From positions 558,001 to 622,000 of the forward strand of contig CAXXDH010000002.1 of the NCBI GenBank assembly GCA_963677785.2: a stretch of 64,000 bases of DNA. The letters run 5' to 3'. The notes under the pieces are model-generated. The model worked only from the letters and a program-made list of their open reading frames with translations. It searched no databases and had not been told where the DNA came from. The DNA comes from G963665495 sp963677785. GTDB lineage: Bacteria > Desulfobacterota > Desulfovibrionia > Desulfovibrionales > Desulfovibrionaceae. Below are positions 53,768 through 62,885 of this stretch, one piece after another. Numbering within the stretch: the first letter of the stretch is position 1; the number at the start of each line of letters is the position of its first letter. The position numbers were made by a program, and so were the translations under genes.

Positions 53768-54760
53768 TTACCGCGACTCTCGTGGCTGGAATCCGGAACC
53801 TTCCGCAAGGTTCTGCCAGAGTTCTTTTTCCGCATCCGTCAGTGTTTTTGGCGATTTGATCATAAGCCGGACGAACTGGTCTCCTTTTTTCGCTCCCTGG
53901 CCAAGTCCACGGCCCCGCAGCCGCAGCTTCTGACCGCTGTCGGATCCGGGCGGGATGGTGATCTCCACGTCGCCGTCCAGGGTGGGAACACGAATCTTGG
54001 CGCCCAGTGCGGCCTCCCAGGGAGCCAGGGGCAGGTCGTAGATCACGTTGTTTTCGTCCAGCGAATACACCGGGTGCGGTGCAATCCGGATTTTCAGATA
54101 CAGATCTCCCGCTTGTCCGCCCGCCATGCCTGGGTTGCCCAGTCCGGTCAGCCGGATCTTGGCGCCGTTTTTCACGCCCGCCGGGATCGTCACCTGCAGG
54201 TTCTTGGTACGCGGCGCCTGTCCGGGCGCCTGCTCCTGCAGGGTGATGGCTTTGCCGCCTCCGCGGTAGGCTTCTTCCAGGGACAGTTCTATCTGGGCCT
54301 CGGCATCCCGTCCGCGCCGTGGACGCGGTCCGCTCTGGCGAAAATAATCACCGCCAGCGCCGCCGAAACCTCCAGCTCCGCCGAACCCGCCTGCCTGGCC
54401 ACGACCCATGCCTCCGAAAATGGTTTCAAAAAAGTCGCTGAAACCGGAGGCGTCAAAGCCGCCGCCACCGCCGCCCTGGAAATTGAAGTGGACGTTATCA
54501 AAGCCAGGAGGCGGCTGGAAATTTTGGCCGTGCTGCCAGTTCGGTCCAAGCTGGTCGTAAAGCTTGCGTTTTTCCGGATCCTTTAATACTTCATACGCCT
54601 CGTTCATTTCTTTGAACTTGTTCTCGGCGTTTTTGTCGTTCGGGTTCAGGTCCGGATGGTACTTGCGCGCAAGTTTCTTGTACGCTTTTGATATTTCGTC
54701 CTGGGAGGAAGACTTGGTCACTCCCAGAATTTTGTAGTAATCCTTGTATTCAACGCTCAT
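53768..54760 (-). CDS. cbpA: DnaJ-like co-chaperone CbpA
   Basis: 330 residues. The J domain (1-70) has the HPD motif at 35-37 for stimulating DnaK. It is followed by a Gly/Phe-rich linker (about 95-145, GGFGGAGGFGGAGGDYF) and two C-terminal substrate-binding beta domains (LQVTIPAGVKNGAKIRLTGLG). There is no Cys-rich zinc domain, which separates it from DnaJ. It is the first gene of cbpA-cbpM-clpB, divergent from the deacetylase gene. Confidence 0.93.
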   Translation of the reverse strand: MSVEYKDYYKILGVTKSSSQDEISKAYKKLARKYHPDLNPNDKNAENKFKEMNEAYEVLKDPEKRKLYDQLGPNWQHGQNFQPPPGFDNVHFNFQGGGGGGFDASGFSDFFETIFGGMGRGQAGGFGGAGGFGGAGGDYFRQSGPRPRRGRDAEAQIELSLEEAYRGGGKAITLQEQAPGQAPRTKNLQVTIPAGVKNGAKIRLTGLGNPGMAGGQAGDLYLKIRIAPHPVYSLDENNVIYDLPLAPWEAALGAKIRVPTLDGDVEITIPPGSDSGQKLRLRGRGLGQGAKKGDQFVRLMIKSPKTLTDAEKELWQNLAEGSGFQPRESR

Positions 54761-54810
54761 CTCGTATAGCTCTCCTCTTGCCCTACGATGGAGAATTCAG
54801 GCCAAGTTCA

Positions 54811-54838
54811 AAAATAACGCATTGATAGGGAGTGTCAA
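54811..54838 (-). promoter_or_regulatory. Predicted promoter of cbpA-cbpM-clpB
   Basis: On the minus strand TTGACA (54833-54838) and TATTTT (54811-54816) are 16 nt apart. No clear sigma32 or CIRCE element was seen. Confidence 0.5.
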
Positions 54839-54847
54839 GTATCTGAC

Positions 54848-55987
54848 GTGAAGACAACCAAAAGCTTACCCGTCCTTTTGTACCATTATATCAGCCGGCA
54901 CAAGGATTCCATAGCCGTCTCCCCGGAAAGGTTTGAAGAACATTGCCGCGCGCTGGCCAAAGCCGGGTACCGGGGCGTCTCCCTGGATCAGGCCGTTGAT
55001 TTTCTGCTCGATGGCGCGCCCCTGCCGCCCAGGTCGGTGCTGATCTCCTTTGACGACGGATTTCTGGACAATTACGTCCATGCCTATCCGCTTCTGGAGA
55101 AATACGGCCACCGGGCCGTGGTCTTTGCGGCCACGGAAAAGCTCGAGCCTGCCGCGCCCGTACGCCCGACCCTGCGGGATCTCTGGGACAAGCGGATCAA
55201 TGCGGAAGCCTTGCCACGGGTAGACGCGCCGTTTCTGCCGGACCCGCTTGGCTATCCGTCGCGCAAGGATCCGTTCATGAGCTGGGACGAAGCCCGGTTG
55301 CTCGAACGTACGGGCGTCATCAGCCTGGCCGGGCATTCGCTGCACCATGATTCCGTGTTTCGTGGACCAACTCCCGAAGGACGCGAGCTGTTTCGTCCGG
55401 GCCCCCGGACGCGGACGTTTGACAGAGTGCGTGCTCCCGTGTTGTATGGCTTGCCGCGGCTGTCCATGGGACCGGCACTGAGTACGCGCGCTTTTGTGCT
55501 GTCGGACGCGCTGCTGGAGCTGGTTCGCAAGCTGGTGCCCCAGGAGCCCGCAGCGGCGGACGCATTTTTCAAAGAACCCGAGGCGGAAGATCGGGTCTGG
55601 CAGGAGCTGGAGCAACTGCCGTACGAAGCATGGGGCGAGCTGGAGAGCGAAGAAGCTTTTGCCTCGCGCGTACGGGACGAACTGGCGGCCTGCCGCGCAC
55701 GTTTGATCAGCGAACTGGGCGGCGCGGAACGCAGCGCACGCAAGGCCCTGGCCTGGCCCTGGGGCAAATATGCGCCCGTATCGCTGGCCATGGCCAAGGA
55801 GGCGGGCTTTGCCGTCTTTTTCGCTACTAGCTTCGGCGCCAATCTTTCAGGAGCTCATTCCGGGGGGAACCCGGACCATGTGCACCGCTTCAAGGCCAGG
55901 GACAAATCCGCGGGCTGGCTCTTGTCCAGGGTACGGATCTATTCCCGGCCGCTGCTGGCGAAATTTTACGCAGGCATCCGTATATAA
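54848..55987 (+). CDS. Polysaccharide deacetylase family protein
   Basis: 379 residues from GTG 54848. The NodB-type motifs are SFDDGF (Asp69-Asp70) and His163-x3-His167 (AGHSLHH), the metal site of this esterase family; WPWGKY follows near residue 300. There is no signal peptide, so it should act in the cytoplasm. A long insertion between the metal histidines and the C-terminal strand (about 175-285) is larger than in minimal NodB domains. The substrate is unknown, possibly a cell-surface glycan precursor. Confidence 0.85.
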   Translation: MKTTKSLPVLLYHYISRHKDSIAVSPERFEEHCRALAKAGYRGVSLDQAVDFLLDGAPLPPRSVLISFDDGFLDNYVHAYPLLEKYGHRAVVFAATEKLEPAAPVRPTLRDLWDKRINAEALPRVDAPFLPDPLGYPSRKDPFMSWDEARLLERTGVISLAGHSLHHDSVFRGPTPEGRELFRPGPRTRTFDRVRAPVLYGLPRLSMGPALSTRAFVLSDALLELVRKLVPQEPAAADAFFKEPEAEDRVWQELEQLPYEAWGELESEEAFASRVRDELAACRARLISELGGAERSARKALAWPWGKYAPVSLAMAKEAGFAVFFATSFGANLSGAHSGGNPDHVHRFKARDKSAGWLLSRVRIYSRPLLAKFYAGIRI

Positions 55988-56041
55988 GAAACTATGCCTG
56001 GATGCAGCACTTTTTTTTGCAATAATCAGAATAAATGAACT

Positions 56042-57124
56042 ATGATTGAATCGAATACGAGTTATGATGCTTTGGCCCTGTTTTCCGGGGGCCTGGATTC
56101 CATCCTGGCCGTCAAGCTGGTGGAAGAACAGGGCAGGCGGGTCAAATGTCTGCATTTCACCAGCCCCTTTTTCGGCAAACCTGACCAGGTAGCGGCCTGG
56201 AGCGAACTCTACGGCCTGGATATCAGCTGCATAGATGTGGGGGAGGATTTTGTCCGGCTGCTGCGCGATTGGCCGCGCTACGGTGTGGGCAAGGTGCTCA
56301 ATCCGTGCGTGGACTGCAAAATCCTCCTGGCGAGCAAAGCGCGCGAACTACTGGAAACCTACGGCGCGCGCTGCATCATCACCGGCGAGGTGATCGGGCA
56401 ACGGCCCATGTCCCAGCGCCGGGACACCTTGAACATCATCCGCCGTGATGCCGGGGTCCGCGAGTTGCTGGTCCGGCCGCTCAGCGCCCTGCGCCTGGAC
56501 CCCACCGAAGCCGAACTCTCGGGCGTTCTGGACCGTGAACGATTGCTGGGCCTGGGCGGACGCGGACGCAAAGGACAGCTGGAGCTGGCGGAAAAGTACG
56601 GACTGAAACAAATTCCCACGCCCGCCGGCGGCTGCCTGCTGACAGAGGTGGAATCCGCCCGGCGTTACTGGCCCGTGCTGCAGCAGGCCGACAACCCCAC
56701 GGCCGCGGATTTCGAGCTGGCCAACATCGGCCGGCAATACTGGTGGGGACCGCACTGGCTGGTCATCGGCCGCAACCGTTCAGACAACGACCGGCTGGAA
56801 AAGTTGGCGCGTACGGGGGATATGCTGCTCAAAGTCAAAGGTTTTCCGGGCCCGCTGTGCCTAGCCAGAAAAATCATGGCCGCACCCTGGCCGGACGTTG
56901 TGCTTCAGGAGGGCGCGGCGTTGTGTGCGTCCTTTTCCAACAAGGCCCTGCAAAGCGGCGGTCCGGTGGACGTAGGCTACGTGCAGGACGGCGGACAGGG
57001 GAGCGTGGCGGTATTTCCCAGCAGGGAAGCGGGCAGTTGGGCCGAACCCTTGTGGGTGCGGGCCAAGGAGGAAAAGGACCAGCGTGAAGCCGAACGCCTG
57101 GGACAGCTGAACGGCTGCAAATAA
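56042..57124 (+). CDS. PP-loop tRNA-thiolation-like protein with C-terminal NFACT-R-like domain
   Basis: 360 residues. The PP-loop SGGLDS (15-20) adenylates a substrate, and Cys89-x2-Cys92 (NPCVDCK) resembles the sulfur-handling site of MnmA/ThiI-type proteins. GGCLLTEVESARRYWP lies mid-protein. The C-terminal third (IGRNRSDNDRLEKLA, LLKVKGFPGP) recalls the RNA-binding NFACT-R domain. The likely role is sulfur insertion into tRNA. The start ATG 56042 has no strong ribosome site. The domain combination is known in ThiI-like proteins, so it is unusual but not unique. Confidence 0.75.
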   Translation: MIESNTSYDALALFSGGLDSILAVKLVEEQGRRVKCLHFTSPFFGKPDQVAAWSELYGLDISCIDVGEDFVRLLRDWPRYGVGKVLNPCVDCKILLASKARELLETYGARCIITGEVIGQRPMSQRRDTLNIIRRDAGVRELLVRPLSALRLDPTEAELSGVLDRERLLGLGGRGRKGQLELAEKYGLKQIPTPAGGCLLTEVESARRYWPVLQQADNPTAADFELANIGRQYWWGPHWLVIGRNRSDNDRLEKLARTGDMLLKVKGFPGPLCLARKIMAAPWPDVVLQEGAALCASFSNKALQSGGPVDVGYVQDGGQGSVAVFPSREAGSWAEPLWVRAKEEKDQREAERLGQLNGCK

Positions 57125-57177
57125 GGCTCGGGAGCCGACCCGTCAGCTTTCAGGCAGCGTTTGTTGCTTTTTCTCGA

Positions 57178-57196
57178 CCCGTATGTTCTATACGGG
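57178..57196. repeat. Hairpin in the gpt leader region
   Basis: CCCGTAT (57178-57184) and ATACGGG (57190-57196) form a perfect 7-bp stem with a 5-nt loop, upstream of a terminator. It does not match the purine-riboswitch core. Confidence 0.45.
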
Positions 57197-57214
57197 CCAT
57201 AGCCAGTTTTGTAT

Positions 57215-57236
57215 GTGCCTGCCGGGCACTTTTTTT
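57215..57236 (+). terminator. Intrinsic terminator before gpt
   Basis: GTGCC (57215-57219) pairs with GGCAC (57225-57229), followed by seven T residues. It lies about 90 nt past the PP-loop gene and about 93 nt before gpt. Confidence 0.65.
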
Positions 57237-57328
57237 CGTCCGGAGGCACGTCGGGCTTGTCTCCGGGGCGGACTCGTCGTATGAATTCTTTTTTACAATT
57301 TATGCAAGTGTAGACGGAGCAGGGGGCT

Positions 57329-57862
57329 ATGGGCGAACCCAACAGATATGACAAGGTTTATCCTGTCAATTGGGACCAGTTGCATCGGGATTGCAAAGCT
57401 CTGGCCTGGCGGCTGATGGACAGTGGTCCGTGGAAAGGCATTCTGGCCATTACGCGCGGCGGCTTGATTCCCGCCGCCATCATTGCGCGCGAACTTGACC
57501 TCCGGCTGATCGATACCATCTGCGTTTTGAGTTATGACTGGCAGGAGCAGGGCGATGAACTCAACGTCCTGAAGGGCGTGCACACCAAAGGCGAAGGCTG
57601 GTTGCTGATAGACGATCTGGTGGATACGGGCCGGACCGCCAGGATTGTCCGGGAGATGGTTCCCAAAGCCCATTTTGCCACGATTTTCGCCAAACCCGAG
57701 GGCAGGCCCCTTGTGGATACCTACATTACCGAAGTAAGCCAGGACACCTGGATATTGTTTCCCTGGGACAGTGAACTCCGTTTCGTACAACCGCTTTCCC
57801 GTTCGACATCCGGACAAGAGTCGATGAACGCCGCATCGGATTATATGCATGGCGATGAATGA
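57329..57862 (+). CDS. gpt: Xanthine-guanine phosphoribosyltransferase
   Basis: 177 residues. A type I PRTase with the PRPP loop LLIDDLVDTGRTA (about 92-104) and ITRGGLIPAAIIAREL near the N-terminus. It converts guanine, xanthine and, less well, hypoxanthine to nucleotides. GGAG precedes ATG 57329. It lies 54 nt before the nucleoside ABC transporter genes, a natural salvage pairing. Relatives include Hpt-type enzymes; the WILFPWD end fits Gpt. Confidence 0.9.
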   Translation: MGEPNRYDKVYPVNWDQLHRDCKALAWRLMDSGPWKGILAITRGGLIPAAIIARELDLRLIDTICVLSYDWQEQGDELNVLKGVHTKGEGWLLIDDLVDTGRTARIVREMVPKAHFATIFAKPEGRPLVDTYITEVSQDTWILFPWDSELRFVQPLSRSTSGQESMNAASDYMHGDE

Positions 57863-57916
57863 GGTTATATCCCGTAGCACTACTTCCGTAACCCAAATTT
57901 GTTGGAGAAAGAGACA

Positions 57917-58990
57917 ATGAAAAAAAGCATGCTCATCATGTTGCTGGCGCTTGCCGTGTTGCTGGTAGGTACGCTTGCGCCACAGGCCTTTGCTGCGAAA
58001 AAACTGAAAGTCGGGTTCGTATGCGTGTCGCCTGCAGTGGAGGCGGGATTCTCTTACTCGCACAACGTGGCCCGCCAGGAACTGGAAAAAAAATTCGATC
58101 TTGAGACGGTGCTGGTGGAGAGCGTACAGGAAGGCCCTGACGCCGAACGTGTGGTCCTGAATATGGCCCGCAAAGGCTACGACCTGATCATCGGTACGAG
58201 CTACGGCTACATGGACAGCATGCTCAAGGTCGCCAAGCAGTTTCCTGACACAAAATTCGAGCATTGCTCCGGTTTCAAGCTCGCACCGAACATGGGCAAT
58301 TATTTCGGACGGATTTATCAGGCCCGCTATCTGACGGGAATGGTGGCTGGCAAGATGACCAAGAGCAACAAGATCGGTTACGTCGCCGCGTATCCCATCC
58401 CGGAAGTCATACGCGGCATCGACGCCTTTGCCCTGGGCGTGAAAAAGGTCAATCCCAAAGCAACGGTGCATGTTGTCTGGACCAAAACCTGGTACGATCC
58501 GCCTCTGGAAAAAGACGCGGCCAAGTCCTTGCTGGACATGGGCGCTGACATCATTACCCAGCATCAGGATTCTCCCGGACCGCAGGAAGCCGCCCAGGAA
58601 GCCGGAGTCTACTGCATCGGCTATCATTCGGACATGTCCAAACTCGCTCCCAAATCTCATCTGACCGCAGCCATCTGGGACTGGACGCCGCTGTACGAAA
58701 AGTTCGTCACAGAGGTGCAGAACGGCACCTGGAAGTCGGAATCCCTTTGGCCGGGCATGGAAATGGGTGTTGTGAAGCTCGCTCCCTTTGCTTCAATGGT
58801 TCCCAAGGAGGTGCAGGACGAGGTCAATGCCGCTGCTGACCAGCTTAAAAAAGGGCACGATACGATTTTTGAAGGCCCCATCAAAGACCAGAGCGGTGCG
58901 GTAAAGGTCAAAGCCGGAGAAAAGCTTGACGACAAGTCGCTGCTGGGCCTGGGCTGGTTCGTGGACAACGTCGTCGGCACCACAGAGTAG
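57917..58990 (+). CDS. BMP/PnrA-family nucleoside-binding protein
   Basis: 357 residues from ATG 57917. A signal peptide ends AFA (about residue 26) with no lipobox, so it is periplasmic. The mature protein has the BMP two-lobe pattern (GFVCVSPAVEAGFSYSHNVARQELEKKF, YDLIIGTSYGYMDSMLKVAKQFPDTKF, GYVAAYPIPEVIRGIDAF). It binds purine nucleosides in known relatives. It is followed by two permeases and an ATPase. Confidence 0.92.
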   Translation: MKKSMLIMLLALAVLLVGTLAPQAFAAKKLKVGFVCVSPAVEAGFSYSHNVARQELEKKFDLETVLVESVQEGPDAERVVLNMARKGYDLIIGTSYGYMDSMLKVAKQFPDTKFEHCSGFKLAPNMGNYFGRIYQARYLTGMVAGKMTKSNKIGYVAAYPIPEVIRGIDAFALGVKKVNPKATVHVVWTKTWYDPPLEKDAAKSLLDMGADIITQHQDSPGPQEAAQEAGVYCIGYHSDMSKLAPKSHLTAAIWDWTPLYEKFVTEVQNGTWKSESLWPGMEMGVVKLAPFASMVPKEVQDEVNAAADQLKKGHDTIFEGPIKDQSGAVKVKAGEKLDDKSLLGLGWFVDNVVGTTE

Positions 58991-59005
58991 ACGGAAAGAG
59001 CATCC

Positions 59006-60097
59006 ATGCTCTGTCTTCGAAAACGCAAACGGGAAACCGTCTGGCAATGGGGCGGCCTGGTCATCGTACCGGCCGCCCTGGTCATCTCTTTCGCATTGTG
59101 CGCGCTGCTGCTGGCTTTGAGCGGATATGCGCCCGGCAAGGCCCTGCAGGTGCTCTGGCAGGGATCCTTGGGCGCCGGATGGGCTCTTGAGGACGCGCTG
59201 CTCAAATCCGTCCCGATTTTTCTCTGCTCTCTGGGCGTTGCCATCACCTTTCAGATGCAGGTCTGGAACATCGGCGCCGAAGGGCAGTTTGCTCTGGGCG
59301 CCATCGGCGCCACCTGGGTGGGGCTGACGTTTCCGAATCTGCCGGCCGGGTTGCTGCTTCCTGCCATGTTTCTGGCCGCCGCCGTTGCCGGCGGCTTGTG
59401 GGCGCTGATCCCGGCGGTACTTCGGATCTGGCTGCACGTCAGCGAAATCATTTCCACGCTGATGCTCAATTATATTGCCATCCTGTTGCTCGAATATCTG
59501 GTGTACGGCGCGTGGAAGGATCCCTCCAGCTTCGGTTTTCCCATGACCAAGGAATTCGTTCCGGCCGCGGTCATTGGCATGATTTCGGGAACCCGGCAGC
59601 ATTGGGGGCTGGTGTTCGCCATCGGTGCGGGCATACTGCTCTGGGCTTTCATGCGGTTTACCCGTACGGGTTTTGAGATCAAGGCCAGCGGATCGGGCGT
59701 CCGGGTGGCGGCCTATGCCAAACTGCCTCACCCCTTTCTTCTGGCATTGGTCATGGTGCTCAGCGGCGTATTTGCGGGCTGGGCCGGATTGATTGAAATT
59801 TCAGCGGTGGTGGGGCGGTTGCAGCCCACCATCATGGCCGGATACGGCTATACGGCCATTGTGGTGGCTTGGCTGGCGCGGCTCAAACCGCTGCCTATTG
59901 CTTTTACCTCCTTTTTGCTCGCGGCTCTGCGCGTGGGCGTGGAAAACATGCAGCTCGAACTGCAGATTCCGGCCGCTTTCGGCGATGTGATGGAAGGAAT
60001 TATTCTCCTGGCGGTTCTGGCCGGACAGTTTTTCTACACCTACCGCATCGAGTGGAAAACCGGTCTGACGGATAGCAAGGAGGCGGCGCGGATATGA
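59006..60097 (+). CDS. Nucleoside ABC-transporter permease 1
   Basis: 363 residues, about ten helices of the BPD_transp_2 type (SGYAPGKALQVLWQGSLGA, ITFQMQVWNIGAEGQFALGAIGATWVGLTF). It forms half of the membrane channel. ATG 59006 is 15 nt after the BMP stop; the stop overlaps the second permease by four bases. Confidence 0.92.
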   Translation: MLCLRKRKRETVWQWGGLVIVPAALVISFALCALLLALSGYAPGKALQVLWQGSLGAGWALEDALLKSVPIFLCSLGVAITFQMQVWNIGAEGQFALGAIGATWVGLTFPNLPAGLLLPAMFLAAAVAGGLWALIPAVLRIWLHVSEIISTLMLNYIAILLLEYLVYGAWKDPSSFGFPMTKEFVPAAVIGMISGTRQHWGLVFAIGAGILLWAFMRFTRTGFEIKASGSGVRVAAYAKLPHPFLLALVMVLSGVFAGWAGLIEISAVVGRLQPTIMAGYGYTAIVVAWLARLKPLPIAFTSFLLAALRVGVENMQLELQIPAAFGDVMEGIILLAVLAGQFFYTYRIEWKTGLTDSKEAARI

Positions 60098-61014
60098 GCC
60101 TGGAATTCATCGTCGCTTTGCTGGCCGCGACCGTACAATCGGGGACGCCGGTGCTGTTCGCCACCCTCGGCGAGATACTTACCGAAAAAGGGGGCGTGCT
60201 GAACCTGGGCGTGGAGGGCATGATGAGCGTGGCGGCCATGGGCGCGTTTCTGACCGCCTATGCCACGGGTTCGCCCTGGCTCGGATTGCTGGCCGGCGGG
60301 TTGTGCGGCATGGGCATGGCCGCCTGCCACGGCGTGGTCTGCATCACGTTTCTGGGCAACCAGGTCGTATCCGGCCTGGCCCTGACCATTGCCGGACTCG
60401 GACTGACCACCTACTTCGGCACGCCTTTCGTCGGCCTGTCTGCGCCTGGGTTCGGTCCGGCGCCCATTCCGCTGCTCTCGGACCTGCCGGTACTGGGGCC
60501 CATTTTGTTTGATCATGATCTGCTGGTGTACTTGTCCTTTATTGCTCCGCTGGGACTGTGGTTTCTGCTGCAGCGTACGCGCCTGGGCATGAACATCAGG
60601 GCCACCGGCGAGATGCCTGCCGCTGTCGCCTCGGCCGGGTTGAACCCCATCCGGCTGCGCTGGCTGGCTTTGGAACTGGGTGGATTTCTGATTGGCATCG
60701 GCGGGGCTTATCTCTCTCTGGCCTATACGCATCTCTGGACAAACGGACTTTCGGGCGGGCGCGGCTGGATCGCCGTGGCCCTGGTTATTTTTGCGTTCTG
60801 GCGTCCGTGGCGGGCCGTGCTCGGGGCGTATCTGTTCGGCGGCGTCATGGCCTTTCAGCTGCGTTTGCAGGCAGCGGGCACCTCGCTGCCTTCCTCCCTG
60901 CTGCTGATGCTGCCTTACGCGCTGACCATCCTGGCCCTGTGCGTCTCGTCGTTCCGCGGACGCAATATCGCCGCACCCGAGGCATTGGGCACCAACATCG
61001 AACCGGATGATTAG
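60094..61014 (+). CDS. Nucleoside ABC-transporter permease 2
   Basis: 306 residues, about eight helices. LGEILTEKGGVLNLGVEGMMSV is the family signature of the second BMP permease. ATG 60094 overlaps the first permease stop, so the two are coupled. A 167-nt gap with no gene separates it from the ATPase. Confidence 0.92.
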   Translation: MSLEFIVALLAATVQSGTPVLFATLGEILTEKGGVLNLGVEGMMSVAAMGAFLTAYATGSPWLGLLAGGLCGMGMAACHGVVCITFLGNQVVSGLALTIAGLGLTTYFGTPFVGLSAPGFGPAPIPLLSDLPVLGPILFDHDLLVYLSFIAPLGLWFLLQRTRLGMNIRATGEMPAAVASAGLNPIRLRWLALELGGFLIGIGGAYLSLAYTHLWTNGLSGGRGWIAVALVIFAFWRPWRAVLGAYLFGGVMAFQLRLQAAGTSLPSSLLLMLPYALTILALCVSSFRGRNIAAPEALGTNIEPDD

Positions 61015-61181
61015 AGTATCATTGCTTTGAAATAATGAAGCCTTCGGCGGCTTACGAACTTTCTGACCGACTTTGAGTGGAATGAAATTGAAATACACTA
61101 TTGTACATTTATTCTGTGATTATCGTCGGATACAAGTTTATAGGGAGTCCGTGGCATTTCAATTTTTGGAGGAAGCAGCGG

Positions 61182-62711
61182 ATGGAAACCGGGTCTGAGC
61201 AAACGTCTTCGCCTGTGGTCCGGCTCAACAAGGTCAGCAAAGCCTTCGGGTCGAACAAGGCCAACGACGAAATCAGTCTGGACATCCGGGCAGGGCGGAT
61301 ACTGGCTCTGCTGGGGGAAAACGGCGCGGGCAAATCCACGCTGATGTCCATTCTTGCCGGACGGTATGTGCCGGATTCGGGGCATATCGAAGTCGATGGC
61401 CGTGCTGTGGCCTTTTCGTCCTCCAAAGACGCCATTACGGCCGGAATAGGCATGGTGTACCAACATTTCATGCTGGTTAATTCCATGACCGTGGCGGAAA
61501 ACGTATTGTTGGGGCAGATGGACTCCGTCTATGCCTCGCCAGAGCGTATGCAGCGGATCATTGCCGACCTGGCAGCGTCGTTCGGCATGGATATCGATCC
61601 GGCCGCCCGTGTTGCGGATCTGTCCATGGGCGAGCGCCAGCGGGTGGAAATTCTCAAGCTGCTTTACCGCGAAAGCCGGGTGCTGATTTTCGACGAACCC
61701 ACCAGCGTGTTGACCGAGGTGGAGACCGAGAAACTGTTCGAGTCCATGCGCGCCATGGCCGACCAGGGCAAGGCCATTGTGTTCATCAGCCACAAGCTGG
61801 ACGAAGTGGTGGCCAATGCGGACGAGATCGCCATCCTCAAGCGGGGGCGCATTGTGGGCGAATACCAGCGCGATGAGGTCACCTCCAAAGCGGACCTAGC
61901 CTGCCGCATGGTGGGTAGAGAGGTTTTACTGGAAGTGAAAAAGACCCCCGTGCCTCTGGGCAAGGAGGTGCTTGAAGTCCGCCATTTTGACGGGCTGGGT
62001 CTGCACGATGTGCATTTCGAACTGCGTATCGGGGAAATCCTTGCCGTGGTGGGCGTTGCGGGCAACGGGCAGAAGGTGCTCGTGGAATCCATCTGCGGCA
62101 TGCAGAAACCGCCGTTGGACACGGTTTTTATCATGGGCAAACCCTGGCGGAATTTTTTCGCCAAGCTTTCCTGGAAAAAATCGCTTTCCTATGTCCCTGA
62201 AGACCGTTTGGGCCTGGCCGTGGCCGAACAGATGGATTTGGTGGATAATTTATTGCTGACGACCCGCAAGGGTTTTTCCAAGGGGCCCTGGCTGAACCGT
62301 AAACGGGCGGCCCAGACCATGACCGCCTTGATGGAAAAGCATCAGATCGCTTCCAACGGCATCCAGAGTCTGGCCTGGCAGCTTTCCGGGGGGAATCTGC
62401 AAAAGGTGGTCATCTCGCGGGAACTGTACCGCCAGCCCGCGTTGATCGTTGCCGAACAGCCGACCCAGGGGCTGGATATTTCGGCCACGGAAAGTGTCTG
62501 GAATCATCTATTGGATACGCGCGAAAAAGCGGGAATTCTGCTGGTCACCAGCGACCTGAACGAAGCGCTGCAACTGGCGGATCGCATTGCCGTGATCTAC
62601 GAAGGGCGTTTCATGGATCTTTTCCCCGTGACGGATACGCAGAAGGTGGAGAAGATCGGATTGATGATGGCCGGGGTTTCGCCCGAACAACAGGATGCTG
62701 TCGGGCAATAA
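61182..62711 (+). CDS. Nucleoside ABC-transporter ATPase with two NBDs
   Basis: 509 residues from ATG 61182, with GGAGG upstream. The first NBD has a canonical Walker A GENGAGKST (45-53), signature LSMGE and FDEPTS. The second has the degenerate loop GVAGNGQKV, signature LSGGN and AEQPTQGLD, the asymmetry normal for BMP/ribose-type ATPases. It energises the two permeases. It is the last gene of the uptake cluster. Confidence 0.92.
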   Translation: METGSEQTSSPVVRLNKVSKAFGSNKANDEISLDIRAGRILALLGENGAGKSTLMSILAGRYVPDSGHIEVDGRAVAFSSSKDAITAGIGMVYQHFMLVNSMTVAENVLLGQMDSVYASPERMQRIIADLAASFGMDIDPAARVADLSMGERQRVEILKLLYRESRVLIFDEPTSVLTEVETEKLFESMRAMADQGKAIVFISHKLDEVVANADEIAILKRGRIVGEYQRDEVTSKADLACRMVGREVLLEVKKTPVPLGKEVLEVRHFDGLGLHDVHFELRIGEILAVVGVAGNGQKVLVESICGMQKPPLDTVFIMGKPWRNFFAKLSWKKSLSYVPEDRLGLAVAEQMDLVDNLLLTTRKGFSKGPWLNRKRAAQTMTALMEKHQIASNGIQSLAWQLSGGNLQKVVISRELYRQPALIVAEQPTQGLDISATESVWNHLLDTREKAGILLVTSDLNEALQLADRIAVIYEGRFMDLFPVTDTQKVEKIGLMMAGVSPEQQDAVGQ

Positions 62712-62802
62712 TAAAGATTCATCGGGTGATACGTATTGTAAAAATACTGTCAGGTGTTCATGGAGACGCGTTCAGTATCGGCTGCATGAGCCACAACATG
62801 GC

Positions 62803-62833
62803 ATGCAACGGTTGGGGGGCTCGTACGTTGCAT
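62803..62833. repeat. Perfect inverted repeat upstream of the terminal gene
   Basis: ATGCAACG (62803-62810) and CGTTGCAT (62826-62833) have a 15-nt spacer and lie 53 nt before the next start codon. No T-run follows. It may be an operator or a weak terminator for the ATPase. Confidence 0.4.
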
Positions 62834-62885
62834 TTGTCGAAACGCTGCCTTTGCCCGGAGTTGGCTGTTTGAGGTGCATGAGTCT

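Noticed and set aside
57125..57328. Purine riboswitch before gpt
   Set aside because: The TATA/TCTAC core of the purine aptamer is absent; only simple hairpins are present.
56977..57354. Minus-strand frame with CINC and KKCP, zinc-ribbon-like
   Set aside because: It starts with TTG inside gpt and runs into the PP-loop gene antisense; there is no ribosome site.
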